From Chroococcus sp. FPU101 (lineage in GTDB: Bacteria; Cyanobacteriota; Cyanobacteriia; Cyanobacteriales; Microcystaceae), in the NCBI RefSeq assembly GCF_017312365.1, contig NZ_BLJI01000006.1, positions 107,611 to 171,610 of the forward strand: DNA of 64,000 bases, given 5' to 3'. Below the pieces are notes generated by a model. That model did no database searches, was not told the DNA's origin, and saw only the letters and a list, made by a program, of their open reading frames with translations. The translations under genes were made by a program, and so were the position numbers. The first letter of the stretch is position 1, and each line of letters starts with the position of its first letter. Positions 50,067 through 58,876 of the stretch are shown here, piece by piece.

Positions 50067-50480
50067 CTAAGCCTGTTCGATAATTGGACAGATGGTTGCT
50101 TCAGAGTTTTGAAAAAGAATTTCTTTTCCAGATAGCAATCCTTTCAACTCCTGTTTGAGGATTTGAAGTTGTTCGATTTGCTGCTCAATTTCGACAATTT
50201 TTTCACTTAACTTAACTTGAACTTGCTCACAAGGTAAATTCCCATGATCATGAATATCTAAGAACTCTTTAATTTCCAGTAAACTTAAGCCCAATTTTTG
50301 AGCGCGTTTGATAAAGTTCAGGCGAGTCAATACATCAGAATTAAATAATCGGTACCCTCCTTCTGTTCTACCCGTAGCTTTCAACAAGTTTAATTCCTCG
50401 TAGTAGCGAATCGTTTTAATCGGTATACTACTTTCTTTAGCAACTTGACCAATTTGTTTGAGTGTTTCTTGTACTAACAT
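50067..50480 (-). CDS. MerR-family regulator (2), CueR-like copper sensor
   Basis: This 137-residue MerR protein has the winged helix (IGQVAKESSIPIKTIRYYEELNLL in two parts), a dimerisation helix at about 80-115, and Cys at LPCEQV (about 84) and ATICPIIE (about 131), the two-Cys pattern of heavy-metal sensors. It follows the cupredoxin gene by 21 bp and is transcribed with the CopA operon. The copZ-copA promoter at 53636 has a matching dyad. A copper or silver sensor is therefore the simplest reading. Confidence 0.9.
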   Translation of the reverse strand: MLVQETLKQIGQVAKESSIPIKTIRYYEELNLLKATGRTEGGYRLFNSDVLTRLNFIKRAQKLGLSLLEIKEFLDIHDHGNLPCEQVQVKLSEKIVEIEQQIEQLQILKQELKGLLSGKEILFQNSEATICPIIEQA

Positions 50481-50501
50481 ATTTTCATCCTCTTAAATAA
50501 A

Positions 50502-51029
50502 TCAGGCTTGAACTTCTATGACTCCTCGATACATATTCATCCCACAACTAAAAGGATAAATTCCAGGTTTTTCAGGGGTAAATTCGATAGGAGTGACCTG
50601 ATTAAGTAGCAATTCTTGAGCAATCCGAAAATCAGGAAAACGAACTTCTTCAAGACAACTACTTGGATCTTTACGATAGAAATTGAGCCGTACAGGTTGT
50701 CCTACATTAACAACGACTTGATTGGGTTCATAGCCTCCATCAACAGTAATGGCTATTTCTTGAACCCCTTGTTTAGATTCAGCTTTTTGAGAACGTGGTT
50801 TACTACCGAGAAACCACCATAATTCTAGTCCAATTAAGCCTAATCCACCTGCTGTCACTCCAGCTTTGAGCCATAAAGGTTGTTCAACTTTTTGGAATTG
50901 ATTTTTTTGTTCAGTGCTAGAAGGCTGCATTTCTTCATGAGACATTTGAGCAACGACTTGACCCGAATTTATACCAAGTAAAAATCCGACACTAGCAAAA
51001 CTTCCAATTATTAATGATTTGTCAAGCAT
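50502..51029 (-). CDS. Membrane-anchored cupredoxin-domain protein
   Basis: This 175-residue protein has an N-terminal signal or anchor (residues 5-27), a short His/Met region (QMSHEEMQPS), a transmembrane helix near 55-72 and a C-terminal cupredoxin domain (about 90-175). In that domain, GYEPNQVVVNVGQPV starts the fold and YPFSCGMNMYRG supplies the Cys and Met ligands, with a further Cys (PSSCLEEV). It is close to EfeO-type cupredoxins. It should bind copper at the periplasmic face. It is in the copA cluster; the ATG follows a strong AGGAGG. Confidence 0.85.
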   Translation of the reverse strand: MLDKSLIIGSFASVGFLLGINSGQVVAQMSHEEMQPSSTEQKNQFQKVEQPLWLKAGVTAGGLGLIGLELWWFLGSKPRSQKAESKQGVQEIAITVDGGYEPNQVVVNVGQPVRLNFYRKDPSSCLEEVRFPDFRIAQELLLNQVTPIEFTPEKPGIYPFSCGMNMYRGVIEVQA

Positions 51030-51039
51030 CAGTTACCTC

Positions 51040-51120
51040 CTAAAGAATTACTCCCGAAATGACACCGACTAGAAAACCAAATCCTAACAATGTTCCAAAA
51101 AAAGAAAATTTTTGCCGCAT
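51040..51120 (-). CDS. 26-residue membrane peptide between CopA and cupredoxin
   Basis: An ATG at 51118-51120, behind a GGAG at a fair distance, opens a 26-codon frame of a single hydrophobic helix (FGTLLGFGFLVGVISGVIL) with a basic N terminus. Its stop codon TAG at 51040-51042 overlaps the AGGAGG of the cupredoxin gene, so translation of the two may be coupled. Such short membrane peptides often accompany P-type ATPases. It is too short for ordinary gene calling. Confidence 0.5.
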   Translation of the reverse strand: MRQKFSFFGTLLGFGFLVGVISGVIL

Positions 51121-51137
51121 TTTGAGATCTCCTTCTT

Positions 51138-53396
51138 TTAATGAACAGTTTTGGGTTTGAAATTTCGTAAACGTAGCGCGTTTGTTACAACGGAAACTGA
51201 ACTAAACGCCATTGCTGCACCTGCAATAATTGGACTGAGTAACCATCCAAATATCGGATAGAGAATCCCCGCAGCGATCGGAATTCCGAGTACATTGTAG
51301 ATAAAGGCAAAAAAGAGATTTTGTCGAATATTTGAGATCGTGGCCCGTGATAACTGAATGGCTGTAACGATCCCTTGTAAATCACCAGAGATTAAAGTAA
51401 TATCACTCGCAGCAATGGCAACATCGGTTCCTGTGCCAATGGCTAGACCAACATCCGCTTGTGCAAGTGCTGGTGCATCATTGATCCCATCTCCCACCAT
51501 TGCGACAATTTTTCCTTCTTGTTGTAAACTTTCGATTTGTGCCGCTTTTTGCTCGGGGCGAACTTCTGCAATAATTCTTCTAATACCGACTTCAGAGGCG
51601 ATCGCTTCTGCCGTTCGATAGTTATCACCTGTGAGCATGACGACCTCTAAACCCATCCGTTGTAGATTCCGAATTGCACCAACAGATGAGGGTTTCACCG
51701 CATCGGCAATTCCCATAATCGCCTCTATTTCTCCATCGACAGCGATTCCTACAACCGTTTTACCCAGTGATTCTAATCGATCCCAATCTTGTTCTAGATT
51801 ACTGGTATTAATCTCTAATTCTTTTAGCCATCTTTGCGTCCCAATTTGTACCAACTTGTCTAAGACAAATCCTTGTACGCCACTCCCTGCAACCGCTTCA
51901 AAAGACTTCACATCAGCTAATGCTACTTCTTGAGATTGAGCGTATTGTACAACGGCTTCGGCTAGAGGATGTTCGGAATTGCGTTCGACTGAAGCCGCTA
52001 AAAGAAGAAGATTTAATTCATTTTGATTCGCTGTCCCCCTAAACGTAATAAAATCGGTAACAGTAGGCTTACCTTGGGTAATCGTACCTGTTTTATCCAG
52101 TACAATTGTTTTAATTTGATGGGCTGATTCGAGACTCTCTGCACCTTTAATCAAAATCCCATTTTCGGCACCTTTTCCCGTTCCTACCATGATTGATGTT
52201 GGTGTGGCTAATCCCAAAGCACAGGGACAGGCGATAATTAAAACACCTACGGTAGTAATCAAAGCCAGTGTTACATTCCCCATGATGTTGAACCAGAGGA
52301 TAAAAGTAGCAATGGCGATCGCAATCACAGCAGGCACAAACCAACCTGTTACTTGGTCGGCTAATCTTTGAATCGGTGCTTTCGAGCCTTGGGCTTGTTG
52401 AACAAGCTTGACAATTTGCGCTAAAAATGTATCCTTACCAATTCGGGTCGCTCGAAATTTGAAACTTCCCGTTTTATTGAGGGTAGCCCCGATGACTTCA
52501 TCACCTGATTGTTTTTTGACGGGGAGGCTTTCACCTGTAACCATTGATTCATCAATACTTGAAGAACCTTCGACAATCTCACCATCTACGGGAATCTTTT
52601 CCCCAGGACGCACGAGGATAATATCGTTTAGCATCACTTCAGCAATGGGGATATCGATTTCTTGACCATTTCGGATCACTCTCGCGGTTTTTGCCTGTAA
52701 ACCAATGAGTTTACGAATGGCTTCCGAGGTTTGTCCTTTGGCACGGTTTTCTAAAAGTCTTCCAAGTAGGATTAAAGTAATGATTACCGATGCTGCTTCA
52801 AAATAAACATCAGGATTGATTCCTTGTTGGATGAACCATTGGGGCAAGAAAGTCGGAAACAGAGAATAGAGATAAGCAACACCTGTACCGAGTGAAACCA
52901 GAGTATCCATCGTTGCCGTATGACGTTTTAGAGATTTCCAAGCGTTGACGAAAAAAGAGCTTCCTGCCCAAAACAGCACAGGTGCGGTTAGGATAAGCTG
53001 TAACAATGGATGATGTAGCCACATTGGAATTAAGGGAATCGGCAATCCTGTCATGGCAGGTAGTGAACCGATGACGAGGATACTGCTGATGATGCCACTT
53101 ACCCAAACTTTTCGAGTTAAGTCACGGTTTTCAGCTTGTCGGGTGCGTTTTTCAGCATCATCTTCTGGTGCAAGAACATCATCCTGCATCGGTTCTGCTG
53201 AATATCCCGCTTCATCGACTGCACTTTGAAGATCTGCAATGCTGGTTCGTTGGGCATCATAGGTAATAGATGCAAGTTCTGCACCGAAGTTAACGCTTGC
53301 TACTTCAACACCAGGAACGGAACGGATCGCATTTTCGATATTATTGGCACAAGATGCACAACTCATGCCACGTAGTTTCAGGGTAGCATTTTCCAT
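51138..53396 (-). CDS. copA: Copper-translocating P1B-type ATPase
   Basis: This 752-residue Cu(I) exporter has one N-terminal HMA domain (GMSCASCAN, CxxC at 13-16), eight membrane helices, the TGES actuator motif, CPC in ACPCALG (about 389-391), phosphorylation site DKTGT (Asp about 434), the HP motif in SEHPLAEAV, and GDGINDAP near 640. All the P1B-1 residues are present and the length is normal. It lies 11 bp behind the CopZ gene, with a MerR-type promoter upstream of both. It exports copper from the cytoplasm (or into thylakoid lumen; both exist in cyanobacteria). Confidence 0.97.
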   Translation of the reverse strand: MENATLKLRGMSCASCANNIENAIRSVPGVEVASVNFGAELASITYDAQRTSIADLQSAVDEAGYSAEPMQDDVLAPEDDAEKRTRQAENRDLTRKVWVSGIISSILVIGSLPAMTGLPIPLIPMWLHHPLLQLILTAPVLFWAGSSFFVNAWKSLKRHTATMDTLVSLGTGVAYLYSLFPTFLPQWFIQQGINPDVYFEAASVIITLILLGRLLENRAKGQTSEAIRKLIGLQAKTARVIRNGQEIDIPIAEVMLNDIILVRPGEKIPVDGEIVEGSSSIDESMVTGESLPVKKQSGDEVIGATLNKTGSFKFRATRIGKDTFLAQIVKLVQQAQGSKAPIQRLADQVTGWFVPAVIAIAIATFILWFNIMGNVTLALITTVGVLIIACPCALGLATPTSIMVGTGKGAENGILIKGAESLESAHQIKTIVLDKTGTITQGKPTVTDFITFRGTANQNELNLLLLAASVERNSEHPLAEAVVQYAQSQEVALADVKSFEAVAGSGVQGFVLDKLVQIGTQRWLKELEINTSNLEQDWDRLESLGKTVVGIAVDGEIEAIMGIADAVKPSSVGAIRNLQRMGLEVVMLTGDNYRTAEAIASEVGIRRIIAEVRPEQKAAQIESLQQEGKIVAMVGDGINDAPALAQADVGLAIGTGTDVAIAASDITLISGDLQGIVTAIQLSRATISNIRQNLFFAFIYNVLGIPIAAGILYPIFGWLLSPIIAGAAMAFSSVSVVTNALRLRNFKPKTVH

Positions 53397-53407
53397 TTTC
53401 GCCTCCT

Positions 53408-53602
53408 TTAAGTAATGGTGTATCCTGCTGATGTGATGGCTTGTTTGATTTCAGTAGGAGATGCTAGAGTATCTACACTGACAAGTTTTGTTTTTGGATC
53501 TGCATTGACTTGGGCATCGGGATCGATCTTCTGAATAGCCTTAGTAATGGTATCGCCGCAAGCGGAACAAGCCATATTAGGAACAGTTAGTTGTAGGGTC
53601 AT
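53408..53602 (-). CDS. copZ: CopZ-like copper chaperone (HMA domain)
   Basis: This 64-residue protein is a single heavy-metal-associated domain: MACSACGD (CxxC at residues 12-15), beta-alpha-beta fold, and ending with SAGYTI. It delivers Cu(I) to CopA, encoded 11 bp downstream. Length and motif are normal for the family. It is expressed from the MerR-type promoter at 53636. Confidence 0.93.
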   Translation of the reverse strand: MTLQLTVPNMACSACGDTITKAIQKIDPDAQVNADPKTKLVSVDTLASPTEIKQAITSAGYTIT

Positions 53603-53635
53603 TGTTTTCGACTCCTGTATGAGGTGGTTAATTCT

Positions 53636-53667
53636 AGGTTAGTGTCTCCAGCTAACTGGAGAGTCAA
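53636..53667 (-). promoter_or_regulatory. MerR/CueR-type promoter of copZ-copA
   Basis: Read on the minus strand: TTGACT (53667-53662), 20-bp spacer, TAACCT (53641-53636). A dyad TCTCCAG (53645-53651) and CTGGAGA (53656-53662), separated by CTAA, is centred in the spacer. This is the CueR-like arrangement for a copper-induced promoter, ending about 34 bp before copZ. The MerR protein at 50067 is the likely regulator. Confidence 0.85.
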
Positions 53668-53737
53668 GAGGGAATCAAAAATTTTTTTAACGGCAAATTG
53701 TCACAGATATCTTAATAACAAAGCGTTACAGATAAAA

Positions 53738-53755
53738 ATGAAATTAGGATGAAAT
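53738..53755. promoter_or_regulatory. Direct-repeat box, copper-island regulator site 4
   Basis: An exact copy of ATGAAATTAGGATGAAAT in the divergent gap between copZ (start 53602) and the DUF326 gene (start 53889). It is 134 bp upstream of the latter. Confidence 0.6.
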
Positions 53756-53888
53756 TGAGTTCATCAATAGTAAGAAGTTGGAGTTGCGGCCTAAGAAAGA
53801 AGGGAATTTACAAAGGCTTTTCTAACATGAAAGAGCATTGTTAACCACTTTGCAAAATAGACTACAAACAATTACGGAGGAAATAATC

Positions 53889-54254
53889 ATGACTCATCAA
53901 TTAACTCTGTCTCAAGTTAGCTCCCAAATGCAACAGTGTATTCAAAATTGCTTAGATTGTCATAGTGTTTGTTTAAATACTGTTACTTACTGCTTACAGA
54001 AAGGCGGAATGCACTCAGAACTCGATCACATTCGTCTGATGTTAAGCTGTGCGGAAATTTGTCAAACGAGTGCTGATTTTATGTTGCTCGGTTCTCGTCA
54101 TCATGCTCCTACTTGTGGAGTATGTGCTGAAATCTGCGAGCAGTGCGCCCAAGACTGCGAAAAAATGGGCGATGATGCTCAGATGAAAGCTTGTGCCGAA
54201 ATCTGTCGTCAATGCGCTGAATCCTGTCGTCAGATGTCGATGGCAATGGCTTAG
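53889..54254 (+). CDS. Four-helix-bundle copper-binding protein (DUF326/Csp-like)
   Basis: This 121-residue protein is Cys-rich and helical, with paired Cys at regular spacing: QQCIQNCLDC, HSVCLNTVTYC, LSCAEIC, TCGVCAEICEQCAQDC, KACAEICRQCAESC. It fits the DUF326/Csp four-helix bundle that stores many Cu(I) ions in its core. The start at 53889 is preceded by GGAGG at 53876-53880; a longer frame to 53838 lacks this. It is cytosolic (no signal peptide), as in the Csp3 type. It is divergent from copZ-copA with a copper-island box between. Confidence 0.93.
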   Translation: MTHQLTLSQVSSQMQQCIQNCLDCHSVCLNTVTYCLQKGGMHSELDHIRLMLSCAEICQTSADFMLLGSRHHAPTCGVCAEICEQCAQDCEKMGDDAQMKACAEICRQCAESCRQMSMAMA

Positions 54255-54402
54255 AATTAACACTATACGGGAAAAGGAGTTAAATTTCTTTTCCCTATTG
54301 TTTATTTATTAAAAAATTAAATCAGATATATAGAGTTGTATAATTGCTTAACCAAATATAATTTATTTAATATTTATTAATGAAAAAATAGTCAATTAAA
54401 CT
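54255..54402. other. AT-rich gap before the two-component genes
   Basis: About 148 bp, strongly AT-rich, with a short A/T-rich promoter-like region. No copy of the direct-repeat box is found here. No gene is seen. Confidence 0.3.
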
Positions 54403-55077
54403 ATGAAAATTTTAATGATTGAGGATGATCAGCGTATTGCTAAACCCTTAGCGGAGGACTTAAAGCATCAGAATCATGTCGTCGATCTTGCTTTTGATGG
54501 TTTTGAAGGATTGAACTTTGCCCAATCAAGTCAATATGATTTAATTTTATTAGATTTAATGTTACCCAAATTAGACGGAATTAGCTTATGTAAAAAATTG
54601 CGTTCAGAAAATTGTCAAAGTTTCATTTTAATGTTAACAGCTAAAGATACAACAACTGATAAGGTGATTGGGCTAGATGCAGGAGCAGATGATTATTTAG
54701 TCAAACCTTTTGAATTAGAAGAATTAGCCGCTAGAATTAGAGCCTTATCCCGTAGAAGTTCTGAAACGAGACAGCCGATTTTAAGGTATAAACAACTACA
54801 ACTAGATCCGAGTAATTGTCAAGCCACTTATAACAATAAAAAGCTGATCTTGACTTCAACAGAATATATGATTTTAGAATGCTTTTTAAAAAATCCTAAT
54901 CAAATTTTAACGCGCTCATTACTCATTAATAAATTGTGGGAAATTGATAAGCTATCAGGAGAGGAAACGATTAAAACTCATCTGACTAATATCCGAAAAA
55001 AATTAAAATCAGCAGGTTGCTTAGACAATTTGATTGAAACGGTTTACGGCATTGGTTATCGTCTAAGAAAAGAATAA
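54403..55077 (+). CDS. OmpR/PhoB-family response regulator
   Basis: This 224-residue regulator has an N-terminal receiver (MKILMIEDD, phospho-acceptor Asp in LLDLMLP, Lys in VKPF) and a C-terminal OmpR-type winged helix (LTSTEYMILECFLKN, then TNIRKKL and VYGIGYRL). All receiver residues are present. It is 11 bp before the histidine kinase gene. It should bind direct repeats of the kind found at 44820, 46541, 50020 and 53738, so a copper-responsive role like that of CopR/CusR is the best inference. Confidence 0.95.
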   Translation: MKILMIEDDQRIAKPLAEDLKHQNHVVDLAFDGFEGLNFAQSSQYDLILLDLMLPKLDGISLCKKLRSENCQSFILMLTAKDTTTDKVIGLDAGADDYLVKPFELEELAARIRALSRRSSETRQPILRYKQLQLDPSNCQATYNNKKLILTSTEYMILECFLKNPNQILTRSLLINKLWEIDKLSGEETIKTHLTNIRKKLKSAGCLDNLIETVYGIGYRLRKE

Positions 55078-55088
55078 ACAATCAAAAT

Positions 55089-56335
55089 ATGTTTCAAAAA
55101 ATACAACATCGTTTATTGTTATCATATTTAGGAGTGTTAGCAACGATCTTATCTATTTTTGCTGTTTCAGTAAGATTGATTTTTGCTCAAAGTCTGATTC
55201 AACAACTTTCAGCGCAACTAACAGCATTAGCACAAGGAGCAGCCGCTAATGCCGAATACGAACAGGGAAAGTTGAAAATAGAAGATGATTTTATCTCACA
55301 AAATTTATTGGCTCGTCATCAAGCTTTACAATGGTTTACACTCGAAAATCAACTAATAGCTCAAACTGGTAATAACATCATTAATTTACCACTTTCAATT
55401 AAAGAAACTTTTCAAATTCAAAAACAAGGTAATCGAATAATTGCGGTAATTTTACCAATTTTAGAAAATGAGCAAAGACAATTAATAGGTTATGTTAGAG
55501 CCAGTCAATCTTTAGAAGAATATGATGAAACTTTAAGAAAATTAGATTTTGGATTGGGAAGTGGCATTTTAACAGCTTTAATTTTAAGTGGTTTAGGAGG
55601 AATTTGGTTAACTCGTCAAGCCATGCAGCCAATTGAAGAAAGTTTTGCTAGATTAAAACAGTTTACCGCCGATGCCTCTCATGAATTACGAAGTCCTTTA
55701 ATGGCGATTAAAACTAATACAATGGTTGCTTTAAAATATGCTGAAGGAATGCGAGAAAATGATCGAGAAAAATTTGAAGCTATTGCTAGTGCTACCCATC
55801 AAATGACTCGTTTGACTGAAGATTTATTGTTTTTAGCTCGTACTGATCGAATGCCACTAATCAATTGGGAATATCTAAATTTAACAAATCTATTAAAAGA
55901 AATAATTCAAGTGTATCAACCCCAAGCAGATTTTAAAAAAATTCATTTTCAAACTGACTTAACCGAAAATTTATTTATTTTGGGTGATGCCAATCAAATT
56001 CGTCGTTTATTAACTAATTTAATTGATAATGCGATTCATTATACTTTATCTGATGGTAAAATAGAAATTGTTGCTAATTCAAGTGTTCTGAAGTTTATAT
56101 TCAAGTTAAAGATACAGGAATTGGCATGAATTCAGAAGATTTAAAAAAAGTGTTTGAACGATTTTGGCGAGCCGATCAAGCTCGTTCTTATGATTCATCA
56201 AAAACAGGTTTAGGTTTAGCGATCGCTCAAGCGATCATCCAAAATCATCAAGGTTCAATTACAGTTAGTAGTCAGTTAGATAAAGGAAGTTGTTTTACTG
56301 TTCATTTACCTAAAATTGAAGAAAAGAATTGCTGA
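55089..56335 (+). pseudogene. Sensor histidine kinase, one-base frameshift
   Basis: The gene begins as a normal two-helix sensor kinase: helices at about 8-32 and 155-176, a periplasmic region between them, and the H-box FTADASHELRSPL (about 196-208). The ATPase domain's N-box (RRLLTNLIDNAIHYT) is at about 302-316. The frame then breaks near 56085-56090: the printed frame ends at 56129, while an added T in the GTT of that region restores SSVSEVYIQVKDTGIGM and reading continues to 56335, giving the G1/G2 boxes and GLGLAIAQ. So a full ATP-binding domain exists in two frames. It may be an assembly error or a true loss that leaves the regulator without its kinase. Confidence 0.85.
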
Positions 56336-56410
56336 TTATAAAATTTTCAACAATTCTTGATTAAATTATTAATGCCTAAACTGATATTAAGAAAATAGGC
56401 TTCTTACTAA

Positions 56411-56875
56411 TTAATTATCGTCATTTGTTTCTCTGTCATTATCCTGAGAATTAGGAACTTGAATACTACTGCGCTGATAAGATGATTCAGAGGCTTCATT
56501 ATCTTCTTGATTAGGCTTTTCAACATAAAGAACACGACCATTACCTGCATCTACTTTTACTTCTGTTTGACCAATTTCTACAGTATAAACAAGATTTCCG
56601 TCTTCGTTATCTAGTTTAACTTGATTAGGTTGACCTCCGCTCTCTTGTTGAGCCGCTTGACTCGCTTGCTGTGGTGAAATTTTAGCTAACTTTTGAAGTT
56701 GAGTTGCTTCTTGTTGTTCTTCAGCATCATCGTTGACTTCCCTATCTCTATCTTCAGCTTCAGCTACTTTTATAGAAGTCTGATTCGGAAGTGCATAAGT
56801 TGTTTTAGTGATTGTAGCAACTCCTAAAGTCCCTAATAAAAGGGTAGCCATAGCGATTTTAATTGATGTTTTCAT
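56411..56875 (-). CDS. PepSY-domain exported protein
   Basis: This protein of about 154 residues has a signal peptide (about 1-28) and one PepSY domain (about 70-125): KISPQQASQAAQQ, then NLVYTVEIG and EVKVDAGNGRVLYVE. Acidic flanks with repeated Asp/Glu/Asn (VNDDAEEQQE, DNDRETNDDN) suggest cation binding or a disordered linker. The ATG at 56875 has AAAGGAT about 8 nt upstream; a slightly longer frame opens at 56893, with that site inside it. It is divergent from the gene at 57037, and both carry the same promoter element (56910-57005). Confidence 0.85.
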   Translation of the reverse strand: MKTSIKIAMATLLLGTLGVATITKTTYALPNQTSIKVAEAEDRDREVNDDAEEQQEATQLQKLAKISPQQASQAAQQESGGQPNQVKLDNEDGNLVYTVEIGQTEVKVDAGNGRVLYVEKPNQEDNEASESSYQRSSIQVPNSQDNDRETNDDN

Positions 56876-56909
56876 AGTTGGATATCCTTTCAATTTGTGT
56901 TTACGTTTC

Positions 56910-56950
56910 TTACTTTAAATGGCAAATATCAAGAAATCGAAAAGATTTGA
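56910..56950 (-). promoter_or_regulatory. Repeated promoter element A (PepSY gene)
   Basis: On the minus strand this reads TCAAATCTTTTC, then GATTTCTTGATATTTGCC, then TTTAAAGT. It matches element C (57896-57937) at nearly every position and is oriented towards the PepSY gene, 35 bp away from the ATG. Confidence 0.6.
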
Positions 56951-56969
56951 ATTGGCTCTAAGTTTAATT

Positions 56970-57005
56970 CTTTCCAAGTTCTTGATAATTTCTACTTAAA
57001 GTCAA
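56970..57005 (+). promoter_or_regulatory. Repeated promoter element B
   Basis: CTTTCCAAGTTCTTGATAA, then TTTCTACTTAAAGTCAA, oriented towards the gene at 57037, 31 bp away. The shared core is the imperfect palindrome YNAAGTTCTTGA. Confidence 0.6.
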
Positions 57006-57036
57006 ACTATCAACTTACAATTAGAGCTTATCAAAC

Positions 57037-57792
57037 ATGAAAACTCGCACAAAAATACTTGTTTTGGCTTCTACAATTAGTGTGAGCGGGATTGGTGGAT
57101 TAAGTCAAGCTATTTTAGCAAATCAATCTCCCGCACCTGTGGCGATTATACGTCAGCATGATCACAACAATAAGATTGCTCTAAATAATGATAGTGATAC
57201 TGATTCAGAAGTCAATGATGATCAAGTTCCCAAATCTTTAAGCGAAGTAGGTGAATTGGGTGAAGATCTTTATGATATGACCAAAGCTAACAACTGGACA
57301 AAAGCTTCAACAAGTTTGACTAAATTAGAAACAGAAGCGAAACGTCTTGCTAGAGATTTACAAGGAGCAAATCAGACAAAACTAAAACAGCTTAATGATA
57401 ACATTGCCTTACTGAAGGTGGCTCTCGCTACTAACAATCATAACGTAACCATGCAAAAAGCCAACCAAATAACACTAATTGCAGCTAACCTGACAGCATC
57501 TTATCAACTAAAAGTACCAATTGAAGTCACTTTACTCGATTATTACGGACGTGAATTAGAAATCTGGTCAGCTACAGAAAATACAGAGAAGTTAAAAGAG
57601 ACAGCAAATCAAATTAAACACATTTGGACTCAAGTAAAACCCTCTATCCTCAAACAGGGTGGAACGAAACAAGCGCAAAAATTTGATCAGTTAGTTTCTC
57701 AAGTCAGTCTCTCTAAATCTCCTACTCAATATGGCCGTTTAGCTACACCCATCCTCAATGAAGTCGATAATTTAGAGAAGGTTTTCCAATAG
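57037..57792 (+). CDS. Predicted exported helical protein
   Basis: This 251-residue protein starts with a signal peptide (about 1-28, ending QAILA) and is followed by an acidic/polar region (DSDTDSEVNDD) and a long, fully helical body from about 70. The body is amphipathic (LGEDLYDMTKANN, LNDNIALLKVAL), as in helical bundles. No family is recognised. The acidic motif SEVNDD also resembles that of the neighbouring PepSY protein (REVNDD). It shares a promoter element with the PepSY and COG4705-like genes. Confidence 0.6.
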   Translation: MKTRTKILVLASTISVSGIGGLSQAILANQSPAPVAIIRQHDHNNKIALNNDSDTDSEVNDDQVPKSLSEVGELGEDLYDMTKANNWTKASTSLTKLETEAKRLARDLQGANQTKLKQLNDNIALLKVALATNNHNVTMQKANQITLIAANLTASYQLKVPIEVTLLDYYGRELEIWSATENTEKLKETANQIKHIWTQVKPSILKQGGTKQAQKFDQLVSQVSLSKSPTQYGRLATPILNEVDNLEKVFQ

Positions 57793-57895
57793 TGATTAGG
57801 TTGAGCAATATAGGCGCAGATTCGGGAAAGTGTAATTGATTTTACTTAAAAAATCGCTCATTTAGAACTAAAAAAATCCCAACAACTTTTCTTCA

Positions 57896-57937
57896 TCAAA
57901 TCTTTTCAAGTTCTTGATATTTGCCGTCTAAAGTCAA
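57896..57937 (+). promoter_or_regulatory. Repeated promoter element C
   Basis: TCAAATCTTTTCAAG, then TTCTTGATATTTGCCG, then TCTAAAGTCAA. It lies 66 bp upstream of the ATG at 58003. The core TCAAG-TT-CTTGA is a perfect inverted repeat with a two-base centre. Confidence 0.65.
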
Positions 57938-58002
57938 CACTATCAAGACAAACGGTATCGAAAAGCTATAAATCATTACTTTAATTAAAAATTAGGAAAA
58001 CC

Positions 58003-58770
58003 ATGAAGAAAATATTAAACAGGGTTCCAGAGATTACAATACCCTTCTGGATTATAAAGGTTCTGGCAACTACGGTCGGTGAAACGGCGGCAGATTTTTT
58101 ATCAGTCACCCTAAATTTTGGTTTAAGTGTTACATCTTATGTAATGAGCGGCGTATTATTAATAGTACTTTTAAATCAGTTTAGGCTTAAACGCTATGTC
58201 CCAGTGAGTTACTGGATTGTAGTCATTGTGATGAGTATCACTGGCACACTAATTACTGATAGATTGGTGGATGATCTGGGAGTGAGTTTGATGACCACTA
58301 CTATATTTTTCAGCGTTGTCTTATTAGTCGTTTTTATTTTCTGGTATGTCAACGAAAAGACATTAGCGATGCACTCCATCAACACAGCTAAAAGAGAGCT
58401 TTTCTACTGGGTGGCTATTTTATTTACGTTTGCCTTGGGGACTGCAACAGGAGATCTTTTAGCAGAGGCTTTGAAGTTAGGTTATACCCAATCAGCATTA
58501 GTTTTTGGCTCTTTAATTGCAGTAATAACGCTCAGTTATTATTACTTGAGAATCAATGCAGTCTTGGCTTTTTGGCTGGCTTACATTTTAACCCGTCCGC
58601 TTGGAGCATCTGTCGGCGATTTACTATCCCAACCTACTACATCGGGTGGCCTAGGTTGGGGTACCGTAAACACCAGTATGCTGTTTCTGTCCCTAATAAC
58701 GAGTCTGATTATTTATTTAAGCTTTAAGCATAAGAAAAGAGTATCATTGCCGATTGATCCACAAAACTGA
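58003..58770 (+). CDS. COG4705-like membrane protein (first of two)
   Basis: This 255-residue protein has about eight hydrophobic helices. Four short motifs recur: GETAADFL, GTLITDRL, GTATGDLL, GASVGDLL, so the protein is built of four repeats each with a conserved Asp. It belongs to the COG4705-like uncharacterised membrane proteins. A second copy follows at 58877. The position between metal-island genes and an Nramp transporter suggests cation transport or sensing; that is inference. A promoter element of type C lies upstream. Confidence 0.8.
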   Translation: MKKILNRVPEITIPFWIIKVLATTVGETAADFLSVTLNFGLSVTSYVMSGVLLIVLLNQFRLKRYVPVSYWIVVIVMSITGTLITDRLVDDLGVSLMTTTIFFSVVLLVVFIFWYVNEKTLAMHSINTAKRELFYWVAILFTFALGTATGDLLAEALKLGYTQSALVFGSLIAVITLSYYYLRINAVLAFWLAYILTRPLGASVGDLLSQPTTSGGLGWGTVNTSMLFLSLITSLIIYLSFKHKKRVSLPIDPQN

Positions 58771-58791
58771 TTTGCTCTTGTCACTACAGTT

Positions 58792-58827
58792 CTTTCTAAG
58801 TTCTTGACTTTTTCTCTCTAAAATCAA
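58792..58827 (+). promoter_or_regulatory. Repeated promoter element D
   Basis: CTTTCTAAGTTCTTGAC, then TTTTTCTCTCTAAAATCAA, 50 bp upstream of the second COG4705-like gene (58877). It matches elements B and C with a few changes. Confidence 0.6.
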
Positions 58828-58876
58828 GCCGTAAGTTGATACCAAGTGTAATATACCACAGTAAATAAGAGGCATA

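Noticed and set aside
51358..51933. Two plus-strand frames inside copA
   Set aside because: Shadows of a highly conserved P-type ATPase gene; the amino-acid composition (Ser, Ala, Thr and Pro rich) reflects the copA codons read backwards.
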